DNA of 17,636 nt. Origin: Microbacteriaceae bacterium (GTDB lineage Bacteria; Actinomycetota; Actinomycetes; Actinomycetales; Microbacteriaceae). The notes below the pieces were generated by a model. That model did not search any database and was not told where the DNA came from. It saw only the letters and a list, made by a program, of their open reading frames with translations. Below are positions 6,949 to 13,201 of this stretch, in pieces. The stretch's first letter is position 1. Every line of letters starts with the position of its first letter. Where the stretch lies: contig JAODAU010000050.1 in NCBI GenBank assembly GCA_025463615.1, positions 1 through 17,636 of the forward strand. The letters run 5' to 3'. The position numbers were made by a program, and so were the translations under genes.

Positions 6949-7019
6949 AGGGGATGACGAGAATCTAACTCGCGTGATCAGTTTGGAAGACTGAGGCTCT
7001 ACCATTGAGCTACATCCCC
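6949..7019 (-). tRNA. tRNA-Gly, anticodon UCC
   Basis: A 71-nt cloverleaf on the minus strand. Acceptor GGGGATG pairs with CATCCCC, with discriminator U. The D arm is GCTC-AATGGTA-GAGC. The anticodon arm is TCAGT-CTTCCAA-ACTGA, with anticodon TCC. The T arm is GCGAG-TTAGATT-CTCGT. The 3' CCA is not fully encoded (CCG follows the discriminator). The T-loop is odd: it reads TTAGATT where TTCGATT is expected, so the near-universal C56 is A. All stems pair well, so the gene does not look like a decayed copy. Confidence 0.97.
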
Positions 7020-7035
7020 GGATGGTGCGTTGAAT

Positions 7036-7041
7036 ACTGTA
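7036..7041 (-). promoter_or_regulatory. Candidate -10 box (TACAGT) of the tRNA-Gly gene
   Basis: On the minus strand TACAGT lies 16 bp before the mature tRNA 5' end, a usual distance for a stable-RNA promoter with a short leader. No convincing -35 was found. Confidence 0.3.
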
Positions 7042-7159
7042 CCGGACGCCGCGGGGAGGGTGTGGCATCCGGCGGGGTCACGCCGCCTGTGGAGGACTAG
7101 ACTTACCGAGGCCCATTTTCGCCCGGCACCACAGCAAGCCGTTGCCGGGTATGCGGCAT

Positions 7160-7233
7160 CGGGATGTAGCTCAGCTTGGTAGAGTGCTCGGTTTGGGGCC
7201 GAGATGTCGCAGGTTCGACTCCTGTCATCCCGA
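7160..7233 (+). tRNA. tRNA-Pro, anticodon UGG
   Basis: A 74-nt cloverleaf. Acceptor CGGGATG pairs with CATCCCG, with discriminator A. The anticodon arm is CTCGG-TTTGGGG-CCGAG, giving anticodon TGG. The T arm is GCAGG-TTCGACT-CCTGT, with the normal TTC start of the T-loop. CCA is not encoded. A TAGACT -10-like box lies at 7098-7103, and a 7-bp hairpin (CCCGGCA/TGCCGGG, 7122-7149) precedes the gene. The trigger factor gene starts 42 bp downstream with no terminator between, so the two may share a transcript. Confidence 0.97.
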
Positions 7234-7275
7234 CGGACATCCTTTTACCCCAATCAACCCACCAGGAGAACCATC

Positions 7276-8697
7276 GTGAAGACCACGGTTGAGAAGCTGA
7301 CCCCCACGCGCGTGAAGCTGAGCATTTCAGTCACCCCCGAGGAGCTCAAGCCGAGCATCGACCACGCCTACGGCCACATCGCGGAGTCGATCAACATCCC
7401 CGGCTTCCGCAAGGGCAAGGTGCCGCCGCCCATCATCGACCAGCGCGTCGGGCGCGAAGAGGTGCTCAACCACGCGGTGAGCGACGGCCTCGACAAGTTC
7501 TACCGCGAGGCTGTTGAGGAGCAGAAGATCAAGCCGCTCGGCCGCCCCGAGGCCGACATTACCGGGCTGCCGAGCGTGAAGGACTTCACCGGCAACCTCG
7601 AGGTGACCGTCGAGGTCGACGTGCGCCCCGACTTCACCATCCCCAACCTGGACGGCCTCGAGCTCGTCGTCGACCCGATCGAGGTCACGGATGAGGAGAT
7701 CGACACCGAGCTGAACGCACTGCTTGAGCGCTTCGGCACCCTCATCACCGTCGACCGCCCGGCCAAGACCGGCGACTTCGCCCAGATCGACCTGGTCGCC
7801 AAGATCGACGGCAACGAGGTCGACACCGCCAACGCGATCTCCTACGAGGTCGGATCGGGTGACCTCATCGACGGCATCGACGAGGCGCTGGACGGCCTCA
7901 GCGCCGGCGAGACCACCGTCTTCGAGGCCAAGCTGCTCGGCGGCGACAACGAGGGCCAGGCCGCGGAGATCACCGTGACCCTGCTCGCCGTGAAGGAGCG
8001 CGAGCTCCCCACCGCCGACGACGACTTCGCCCAGATCGCCAGCCAGTTCGACACGCTCGCCGAGCTCAAGGAAGACATCCGTGGCCAGATCGAGCGCTCC
8101 AAGGTCTTCGGCCAGGGCGCCCAGGCGCGCGACCAGATCGTGGACAAGCTGCTCGAGGGCCTCGACATCCCCGTTCCGGAACAGCTCGTGCTCGACGAGG
8201 TGCACCGTCACCTCGAGAACGAGAACCGCCTCGACGACGACGTGCACCGCGCCGAGGTCACCGAGTCGAGCGAGAAGACGTTCCGCAGCCAGATCCTGCT
8301 CGACTCGATCGCCGAGGCCGAGGGCGTGCGCGTGAGCCAGAACGAACTCACCCAGTACCTCGTGCAGGGCGCCGCCCAGTACAACATGGAGCCCGGCGAG
8401 TTCATCAAGGTGCTCGACGAGAACGGCCAGATCCCCGGCATGATCGGCGAGGTCGCCCGGGGCAAGGCGCTGGCCACCGTGCTGGCGAAGGCCAAGGTCA
8501 AGGACACCAACGGCAAGGATGTCGACGTGACTCCGTTCACGGCATCCGTCACCGAGACCGACGAGTTCGACACCTCCGACGCCGCCAGCCTCATCAGCGA
8601 GGCGAACGACGGCCACAACCACGGTGGCGCGGCCGGCGGCCGCGACAGCCACGGCCGCAAGCCGTCGCACGAGCACTACGGTCACGACCACGCGTAA
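7276..8697 (+). CDS. tig: Trigger factor, ribosome-associated chaperone, with His-rich C-terminal tail
   Basis: A 473-residue protein. The N-terminal ribosome-binding domain carries the signature GFRKGKVP (43-50), which contacts the ribosome at the peptide exit tunnel. The FKBP-type prolyl isomerase domain spans about 155-245 ([29 protein letters not shown]). The C-terminal helical chaperone domain fills about 245-430. The GTG start at 7276 is chosen because AGGAGAA (7264-7270) lies five bases upstream. An upstream in-frame ATG at 7204 falls inside the tRNA gene and is rejected. Residues 445-473 form a Gly/His-rich tail with seven histidines (HNH, H, HEH, HDH), a likely metal-binding extension absent from the E. 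coli protein. A strong terminator follows. The neighbouring clpP1-clpP2 and clpX genes fit the usual tig-clp association. Confidence 0.97.
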   Translation: MKTTVEKLTPTRVKLSISVTPEELKPSIDHAYGHIAESINIPGFRKGKVPPPIIDQRVGREEVLNHAVSDGLDKFYREAVEEQKIKPLGRPEADITGLPSVKDFTGNLEVTVEVDVRPDFTIPNLDGLELVVDPIEVTDEEIDTELNALLERFGTLITVDRPAKTGDFAQIDLVAKIDGNEVDTANAISYEVGSGDLIDGIDEALDGLSAGETTVFEAKLLGGDNEGQAAEITVTLLAVKERELPTADDDFAQIASQFDTLAELKEDIRGQIERSKVFGQGAQARDQIVDKLLEGLDIPVPEQLVLDEVHRHLENENRLDDDVHRAEVTESSEKTFRSQILLDSIAEAEGVRVSQNELTQYLVQGAAQYNMEPGEFIKVLDENGQIPGMIGEVARGKALATVLAKAKVKDTNGKDVDVTPFTASVTETDEFDTSDAASLISEANDGHNHGGAAGGRDSHGRKPSHEHYGHDHA

Positions 8698-8708
8698 CTG
8701 AATTACAC

Positions 8709-8751
8709 CGAAAAAGGGATGCGCAACCAAGTGTTGCGCATCCCTTTTTCG
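8709..8751 (+). terminator. Intrinsic terminator of tig
   Basis: A perfect 19-bp stem. The 5' arm ends in GGGATGCGCAAC, the loop is CAAGT, and the 3' arm GTTGCGCATCCC is followed by TTTTTC. The A-tract on the 5' side makes it able to work in both directions. The stem-loop core resembles the operator 45 bp downstream. Confidence 0.92.
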
Positions 8752-8762
8752 TGCGCTAACCT
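8734..8762 (+). promoter_or_regulatory. Candidate promoter of the SRPBCC-ArsR operon
   Basis: TTGCGC (8734-8739) and TAACCT (8757-8762) are separated by 17 bp, a typical vegetative-promoter layout. The -35 lies inside the 3' arm of the tig terminator. Predicted transcription would start near 8768-8770, inside the operator. Confidence 0.4.
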
Positions 8763-8765
8763 GAT

Positions 8766-8784
8766 CTGCAACCAATCGTTGCAG
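8766..8784. promoter_or_regulatory. Operator-like inverted repeat for the ArsR-family repressor
   Basis: CTGCAACCAATCGTTGCAG has 7-bp perfect arms (CTGCAAC/GTTGCAG) around CAATC. It lies just below the candidate -10 and 14 bp before the first gene of an operon that encodes an ArsR-type regulator. ArsR repressors usually bind such sites near their own transcription start, and CAACCA-type half-sites are familiar for the ArsR/SRPBCC pairs (from memory). Autorepression is the natural reading. Confidence 0.6.
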
Positions 8785-8798
8785 AAAGGGAGCACGCC

Positions 8799-9257
8799 AT
8801 GGAGTACGGAACCATCGAGCGCGAGATCCACGTCGACGCGTCACCCGAGATCGTCTTCGAGGTGGTCAGCCGCCCCGAGCACCTCAAGGAGTGGTGGCCG
8901 GACGAGGCCGACATCGAGCCCGAGGTGGGGGCATCCGGCCACATCGTCTTCCACAACACGGATCGCGCCGACACGGTCGAGCCGATCACGGTCGTCGAGG
9001 TGACCCCGCCGACCCGCTTCGCCTTCCGCTGGGTGTACACCGATGGCGACGTCGTCGGGCCCGGCACCTCGCTGCTCGTCACATTCGATCTCGAGCCGTC
9101 GGGGGAGGGAACCCGCGTGCGGATGACCGAGACCGGCTTCCGCGAACGCGGCTGGGAGGCGGCGGTGCTCGAGGCCCAGTACAACGACCACGTCACCGGC
9201 TGGGACTACTTCGTGCCGCGGCTCGGCGCCTACGTGTCGCGCCTGGTGGCGTCGTGA
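8799..9257 (+). CDS. SRPBCC / AHSA1-type small-ligand-binding protein
   Basis: A 152-residue START-like protein. It opens with the pattern REIHVDASPEIVFEVVSRPEHLKEWWPD, has the mid-protein ITVVEVTPPTRFAFRW and a C-terminal helix containing TGWDYFVPRLGAYV. This is the helix-grip fold of the activator-of-Hsp90-like SRPBCC family, which binds hydrophobic ligands in a cavity. No catalytic residues are evident. AGGGAG lies about eight bases before the ATG. The stop overlaps the GTG of the ArsR gene by 4 bp (GTGA), so translation is coupled. ArsR/SRPBCC pairs are common in actinobacteria; the ligand is unknown. Confidence 0.95.
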   Translation: MEYGTIEREIHVDASPEIVFEVVSRPEHLKEWWPDEADIEPEVGASGHIVFHNTDRADTVEPITVVEVTPPTRFAFRWVYTDGDVVGPGTSLLVTFDLEPSGEGTRVRMTETGFRERGWEAAVLEAQYNDHVTGWDYFVPRLGAYVSRLVAS

Positions 9258-9595
9258 CCGAGGCCGTCGACGACGTGCTCTGGTCGGCCATCGGCGACCC
9301 GACCCGGCGACGGATGCTCGACCTCCTGCTCGCGAACGGGCCGGCCACGGCCACCGGCCTCAGCGAGCACCTCCCGGTGACCCGGCAGGCCGTGGCGAAG
9401 CACCTCGCCGTGCTCGACCGGGCCGGCCTGGTGCATCCGGCACCCGCGGGCCGCGAGGTGCGCTACCGGCTCGACGACGCGCAGTTCGCTCGTGCGGTCG
9501 CCCAGCTGGCCGCCGTCGGCACGGCGTGGGACGCGCGACTCGCGCGCATTAAGAAGATCGCGGAAGCGATCCAGAAACAGCAGGGAAAGGACTAG
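9254..9595 (+). CDS. ArsR-family winged-helix repressor (no metal-site cysteines)
   Basis: A 113-residue DNA-binding protein. The typical start VLWSAIGDPTRRRMLDLLLANG is followed by a helix-turn-helix with recognition helix VTRQAVAKHLAVLDRAGLV (42-60) and a wing REVRYRLDDAQF. There is no cysteine in the protein, so it is not a classical As/Cd/Zn sensor. It belongs to the subgroup found with SRPBCC proteins, which probably responds to an organic ligand or is controlled by its partner. The GTG start at 9254 overlaps the previous stop by 4 bp. The likely operator is the inverted repeat at 8766-8784. Confidence 0.95.
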   Translation: MTEAVDDVLWSAIGDPTRRRMLDLLLANGPATATGLSEHLPVTRQAVAKHLAVLDRAGLVHPAPAGREVRYRLDDAQFARAVAQLAAVGTAWDARLARIKKIAEAIQKQQGKD

Positions 9596-9598
9596 CTC

Positions 9599-10042
9599 AT
9601 GGTGGACATCATCCACAGGATCGGAGTCGAGGGCGGCACGCCCGAGGCGGTGTACGAGGCGCTCGCGAGCCTCGAGGGGCTGCGCGGCTGGTGGACGGAG
9701 GACACGACCGGGTCGACCGACCTCGGCGGCGTCATCCTGTTCCGCTTCGGGCCGGGCGACATCGAGATGAAGGTGGTCGAGCTCGTGCCCGGCGAGCTCG
9801 TGCGCTGGGAGGTCGTCGGCGGCGCGACCGAGTGGATCGGCACCCACGTCGAGTTCCGCATCGCGCAGGACGGCGACTACACGATCGTGCTGTTCGGCCA
9901 CACCGGCTGGGCCGAGCCGGTGGAGTTCATGTACCACTGCAGCACCAAGTGGGCCAGCTTCCTGCTCAGCCTGAAGGAGCTGGTGGAGACCGGATCGGGT
10001 CGCCCCGCGCCTCACGATCTGCAGATCAGCAACTGGCACTGA
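9599..10042 (+). CDS. Second SRPBCC-domain protein
   Basis: A 147-residue helix-grip protein with the same architecture as the first gene of the operon: N-terminal strand, EAVYEALASLEGLRGWWTED, then IEMKVVELVPGELVRWEVVGG, and a long C-terminal helix TKWASFLLSLKELVETGSG. It is clearly diverged from the first copy. The ending GRPAPHDLQISNWH is common in this group. It starts three bases after the ArsR stop, with AAAGGA (in the end of the ArsR gene) as ribosome site. The regulator is thus sandwiched between two SRPBCC genes, so all three are likely co-expressed. The ligand is unknown. The next gene starts 78 bp downstream behind its own strong ribosome site. Confidence 0.94.
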   Translation: MVDIIHRIGVEGGTPEAVYEALASLEGLRGWWTEDTTGSTDLGGVILFRFGPGDIEMKVVELVPGELVRWEVVGGATEWIGTHVEFRIAQDGDYTIVLFGHTGWAEPVEFMYHCSTKWASFLLSLKELVETGSGRPAPHDLQISNWH

Positions 10043-10120
10043 CCCCCTTCCGTTCGGGCCGCATCGAAGTACTGTGAGGGGAGCGGCAGACGCCGTTTCC
10101 CCCAAGGCTCGGAGGTCTAT

Positions 10121-10366
10121 ATGAGCATCAACGACGACGACATCACCACGGCCAGCGGCGGCGCCGCGGAGGGCACTGCCGACGGCGGAGCCAACCCGAA
10201 CGGGCACGACGGCGGAGCCGACGGCTCGGCCGGCGAGGGCACCGCAGACGGCGGCGCCAACCCGGGCGGACACGACGGCGGCGCGGACGGTTCGGCCGGC
10301 GAGGGCACCGCTGACGGCGGCGCCAACCCCGGCGGACACGACGGCGGAGCCGACGGATCCGCTTGA
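10121..10366 (+). CDS. 81-residue Gly/Asp-rich repeat protein, possible substrate of the downstream hydroxylase
   Basis: After a short acidic N-terminus (MSINDDDITTASGGAA) the whole protein is three 22-residue repeats (17-38, 39-60, 61-81) with core ADGGANPxGHDGGADG. The repeats are rich in Gly, Ala, Asp, Asn and His, and have no aromatic, Cys, Lys or Arg residue. There is no signal peptide or membrane helix, and the protein should be disordered and acidic. A strong ribosome site (GGAGGT, 10111-10116) precedes the ATG, and the stop overlaps the TTG start of the JmjC hydroxylase gene by 4 bp. Repeat codons differ at many synonymous positions while the residues stay the same, so the peptide sequence is under selection. 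Database names for such proteins are not informative. Two readings are possible: a repeat precursor or hydroxylation substrate, or a metal-binding stress peptide. Confidence 0.85.
   Translation: MSINDDDITTASGGAAEGTADGGANPNGHDGGADGSAGEGTADGGANPGGHDGGADGSAGEGTADGGANPGGHDGGADGSA
10169..10363 (+). repeat. Three 66-bp coding repeats (last one 63 bp)
   Basis: Units are 10169-10234, 10235-10300 and 10301-10363. Between units 1 and 2 there are seven synonymous codon changes and one replacement (Asn27 to Gly49). Between units 2 and 3 there are seven synonymous changes and no replacement. Confidence 0.95.
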
Positions 10367-11586
10367 GCCAGGAATCGGGGCGCGGGTCGGTTCGCCGGCC
10401 CGCGCTCACCCGTCTCACCAGCATCCCCGTCGACGAGTTCGCCGACGACTACTGGGGCACGAAGCCCCTGCTCTCGCCCGCCCAGGGTGACTTCGCCGAC
10501 CTCTTCAGCCTGGCCGCGGCCGACGAACTGGTCGCCACCCGCGGCATCCGCACGCCGTTCGTGCGCATGGCGATGGAGGGCACGCTGCTCGACGCCTCGC
10601 GCTACACGAGCCCCGGCGGCTTCGGCGCGGAGGTGGGCGACCAGCTCGACTCCGCGAAGGTGCTCGCCGAGTTCGCCGCGGGCGCCACGCTCGTGCTGCA
10701 GGGGCTGCACCGCACCTGGGCGCCGATCGCCGACTTCACCCGCGAGCTGAGCGCGGAACTCGCCGCTCCCGCGCAGGTCAACGCCTACATCACGCCGGCG
10801 TCGTCGCGCGGATTCGACCCGCACTACGACGTGCACGACGTGTTCGTCATCCAGATCCACGGCCAGAAGCACTGGACGATCCACGAGCCCGTGCACGAGG
10901 ACCCGCTGCGCGACCAGCCCTGGAGCGACCACGCGGACGAGGTCGCGGCCCAGGCATCCGGCGCCCCGGCCATCGACGCCACGTTCTCGCCCGGCGACGT
11001 GCTCTACCTGCCGCGCGGCTGGATCCACTCGGCCACCGCGCTCGGCGGCACCTCGATCCACCTCACCATCGGCGTCAACGCGCTCACCCGGTGGAACATC
11101 GTGCAGCGGCTCGTCGGCCTGGCCGCCGCGGACCCGGCCCTGCGCGGCTCGCTCCCGCTGGGCGCGGACTACGCGGATGCCGCCTCCCTCACCGACCTCA
11201 TAGCCGAGACCGCATCCCGGCTCGCCCACACCGTGGCGGCCGCCGACGCGCCCGCGGTAGCGCGAGGCCTGGCCACCACGCTCGCAACCTCCACGAGGCC
11301 GGAACCGGTCTCCCCCCTCGCCACAATCGAGTCGCTCGGCGGCCTCTCGGCGGAGGCGATCGTCTCCTGGCGCTCGGGCCTCGGCAACCGCGTCGCTGTG
11401 GCCGACGACGTGCGCATCCTGCTTGGGGCGAAGACAATCGCGCTGCCGATCGAGGCGGCCGAGGCCGTGCGCGCGCTGGCCCTCGGCGACGAGTTCACCG
11501 CGGGCGCCCTTCCCGGCCTCGACCCGGACTCCTCGGTCGTGGTCACGCGCCGGCTGTTGCGCGAGGGCGTCCTGGTGCTTCGGTGA
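10363..11586 (+). CDS. JmjC/cupin-fold Fe(II)/2-oxoglutarate protein hydroxylase (ribosomal-oxygenase-like)
   Basis: A 407-residue enzyme of the Cupin_4/JmjC group related to YcfD/RoxA, MINA and NO66. The start region DEFADDYWGTKPLL is the family entry motif. The iron site is visible as HYD (His154, Asp156) in GFDPHYDVHDVFVIQIHGQKHW and His222 in LPRGWIHSA. Lys169 is a candidate 2-oxoglutarate contact. Residues about 245-407 form the helical/winged C-terminal part typical of ribosomal oxygenases. Known relatives hydroxylate Arg or His side chains in ribosomal proteins, and FIH-type relatives hydroxylate Asn, Asp or His. The TTG start at 10363 overlaps the repeat-peptide stop (TTGA). The end overlaps the next start by 4 bp (GTGA). 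The coupling suggests that the repeat protein is its partner, but L16 or another ribosomal protein remains an alternative target. Confidence 0.94.
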   Translation: MSQESGRGSVRRPALTRLTSIPVDEFADDYWGTKPLLSPAQGDFADLFSLAAADELVATRGIRTPFVRMAMEGTLLDASRYTSPGGFGAEVGDQLDSAKVLAEFAAGATLVLQGLHRTWAPIADFTRELSAELAAPAQVNAYITPASSRGFDPHYDVHDVFVIQIHGQKHWTIHEPVHEDPLRDQPWSDHADEVAAQASGAPAIDATFSPGDVLYLPRGWIHSATALGGTSIHLTIGVNALTRWNIVQRLVGLAAADPALRGSLPLGADYADAASLTDLIAETASRLAHTVAAADAPAVARGLATTLATSTRPEPVSPLATIESLGGLSAEAIVSWRSGLGNRVAVADDVRILLGAKTIALPIEAAEAVRALALGDEFTAGALPGLDPDSSVVVTRRLLREGVLVLR

Positions 11587-12491
11587 CCGTCGCGCTGCCG
11601 TCGACCGGCTGGGAGCCGTGCAGCGACCGTTCGCTCGAGCGGGACGACCCGCTGGCGGGCACCGCCGGGAGCGGCGACCGCTGGTTCCTCGTCGAGATCG
11701 ACGGCGCGTGGGGCGAGCACGCGTTCTTCCAGTCGCGACTGGACCCGGTGCTCGCGCGGCGGCTGGTGGCGCGGATCGAGGGGGCGGGCATCCGTCCGCT
11801 GGCGATCCGGCGCACGGGCCGGCGCGCGGACGAGCGACGTGCGCAGAAGCGCTGGCGCTGGGCCGCCGTCGACGCGCGCCCGGGCCACGAGTCGGTGCGC
11901 TGGGGGAGCGTGGACGACCCGGCGGAGCTGCTCGACGTGCCGCTCGACGGCTCGAGCGGTGTTCCCAGCGACGATCCGGTGATCTGCGTCTGCACTCACG
12001 CCCGGCACGACCAGTGCTGCGCGGTGAAGGGCCGGCCGGTGGTCGCGGCGCTCGCGCGTGCCTTCCCGACCCTCACCTGGGAGTGCTCGCACCTCGGCGG
12101 CGACCGCTTCGCCGCCACCATGATCGTGTTCCCGCACGCCCTGCTCTACGGGCGGATGCCGGCGGCCGAGGCGCACGCCGTGATCGACGCCTGGGCCGAC
12201 GGGCGCACCGTGCCGCGCTTCCTCCGCGGCCGCACCTCGCTCACCAATGCGGCGCAGGCGGCCGTGGCGTTCGCCACGGAGGCGACGGGTGACGACCGCA
12301 TCGACGCGTTCGCCGTCACGATGGAGAAGAGGGGTGCCAGCGGAATCCGCGTCTCCCTCGACCACGACGGCTCGCCGCTCATCGTGTCGCTGCGGGAGAC
12401 CCTCTCGGAACCGATGCTGAGCACGTGCGCGGCGATCCACACCGTCACGGTGCGGGAGTTCGAACTGGTCGGCATCGCGATGCCCGCCTAA
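11583..12491 (+). CDS. Sucrase/ferredoxin-like (Suc_Fer-like, thioredoxin-fold iron-sulfur) protein
   Basis: A 302-residue protein. The family's N-terminal motif CSDRSLERDDPLAGTA starts at Cys13, and RWFLVEIDGAWGEHA follows. The C-terminal ferredoxin-like part has CVCTHARHDQCCAVKGRPV (135-153) and WECSHLGGDRFAA (166-178). In the yeast relatives Apd1/Aim32 a [2Fe-2S] cluster is held by two Cys and two His, the latter in an HxGGH motif. Here the motif reads HLGGD (His170, Asp174), so the second His is absent; ligands may instead include Cys137, Cys145, Cys146 or Cys168. The 'sucrase' name is historical; no glycosidase features are seen. The GTG start overlaps the hydroxylase stop by 4 bp. As the third gene of a coupled operon with an iron enzyme, it could be its electron donor or redox keeper, but this is inference. 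Confidence 0.93.
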   Translation: MTVALPSTGWEPCSDRSLERDDPLAGTAGSGDRWFLVEIDGAWGEHAFFQSRLDPVLARRLVARIEGAGIRPLAIRRTGRRADERRAQKRWRWAAVDARPGHESVRWGSVDDPAELLDVPLDGSSGVPSDDPVICVCTHARHDQCCAVKGRPVVAALARAFPTLTWECSHLGGDRFAATMIVFPHALLYGRMPAAEAHAVIDAWADGRTVPRFLRGRTSLTNAAQAAVAFATEATGDDRIDAFAVTMEKRGASGIRVSLDHDGSPLIVSLRETLSEPMLSTCAAIHTVTVREFELVGIAMPA

Positions 12492-12505
12492 GGCTCTGCC
12501 CACGG

Positions 12506-12558
12506 CGAACAGTGACGTTCGAGAGCCCGCGCTCCGATAGATTCGTCACCAAGCGACA
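12506..12558 (+). promoter_or_regulatory. Candidate clpP1 control region with two inverted-repeat elements
   Basis: CGAAC-N6-GTTCG is at 12506-12521. TAGATT (12538-12543) is a plausible -10. ATTCGTCACCAAGCGACA (12541-12558) partly matches the ClgR box known upstream of actinobacterial clp genes (TTCGC-N6-GCGAA type, recalled from the literature). The second element lies downstream of the supposed -10, which is unusual for an activator, so either the -10 or the box is wrong. Confidence 0.28.
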
Positions 12559-12578
12559 ACTGAAACGGAGCGCACACA

Positions 12579-13199
12579 ATGGCCAAACCGGCATTGGTCT
12601 CGAGCATCTTCGACCAACTCCTCAAGGACCGCATCATCTGGCTTGGCTCGGAGGTGCGGGACGACAACGCCAACGAGATCTGCGCCAAGATGCTTCTCCT
12701 GGCTGCGGAAGACCCGAAGAAGGACATCTTCCTCTACATCAACTCACCCGGCGGATCGATCACAGCAGGCATGGCGATCTACGACACGATGAAGTTCGTG
12801 CCGAACGACATCGTCACCGTGGGCATCGGCCTCGCGGCCTCGATGGGGAAGTTCCTGCTCTCGTCGGGCACGAAGGGCAAGCGGTACATCACCCCCAACG
12901 CGCGCGTGCTGCTGCACCAGCCGTCGGGTGGATTCGGTGGAACGGCCGCAGACATCCAGACCCAGGCGGGCGTCATCCTCGACATGAAGAAGCGGATGGC
13001 CGAACTCACCGCCGAGCAGACCGGCAAGTCGGTCGAGCAGGTCCTCATCGACAACGACCGTGACAACTGGTTCACCGCGCAGGAAGCCCTCGAGTACGGC
13101 TTCGTCGACCACCTCCGCGAGCACGCGGACGAGGTCGTCGGCGGCGGCGGGACCGACGAGGCCGTGTCGAACGCCGACGCGACCGGAAAGAAGGACTGA
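12579..13199 (+). CDS. clpP1: ATP-dependent Clp protease proteolytic subunit 1
   Basis: A 206-residue serine protease subunit. The triad is Ser88 in GLAASMGKF, His113 in LLHQPSGG, and Asp162 in NDRDNWF. The YINSPGGS loop (53-60) and the handle region are intact. The start [22 protein letters not shown] implies a very short propeptide. Residues 187-206 are a polar Gly/Asp/Lys tail. In actinobacteria ClpP1 and ClpP2 form a mixed 14-subunit chamber fed by ClpX or ClpC1. CGGAG lies seven to eight bases before the ATG. It is 2 bp upstream of clpP2, forming a two-gene operon. Confidence 0.98.
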   Translation: MAKPALVSSIFDQLLKDRIIWLGSEVRDDNANEICAKMLLLAAEDPKKDIFLYINSPGGSITAGMAIYDTMKFVPNDIVTVGIGLAASMGKFLLSSGTKGKRYITPNARVLLHQPSGGFGGTAADIQTQAGVILDMKKRMAELTAEQTGKSVEQVLIDNDRDNWFTAQEALEYGFVDHLREHADEVVGGGGTDEAVSNADATGKKD

Positions 13200-13201
13200 C
13201 C

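Noticed and set aside
7204..7275. Upstream ATG extension of trigger factor
   Set aside because: It starts inside the tRNA-Pro gene; the GTG at 7276 has a good ribosome site and gives the expected N-terminus.
7327..8844. Long minus-strand open frame (505 codons) opposite tig
   Set aside because: Shadow of trigger factor: low-complexity Leu/Val/Gly/Asp sequence, no ribosome site or domain, and it crosses the tig terminator.
9254..9595. ArsR protein as a metal sensor
   Set aside because: It has no cysteine, and its neighbours are SRPBCC proteins. It belongs to the non-metal subgroup.
10121..10366. Repeat peptide as an RTX calcium-binding or secreted repeat protein
   Set aside because: The RTX nonapeptide GGxGxDxUx is absent (no large hydrophobic residue in the repeats), and there is no signal peptide.
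8799..12491. Whole 8.8-12.5 kb block as a mobile island inserted between tig and clpP1
   Set aside because: No transposase, integrase or flanking direct repeat was seen, and codon use matches the neighbours.
12506..12521. CGAAC-N6-GTTCG as a LexA (SOS) box
   Set aside because: Actinobacterial LexA boxes have a 4-bp spacer (CGAAC-N4-GTTCG). The spacer here is 6 bp, so it is not a normal SOS box.
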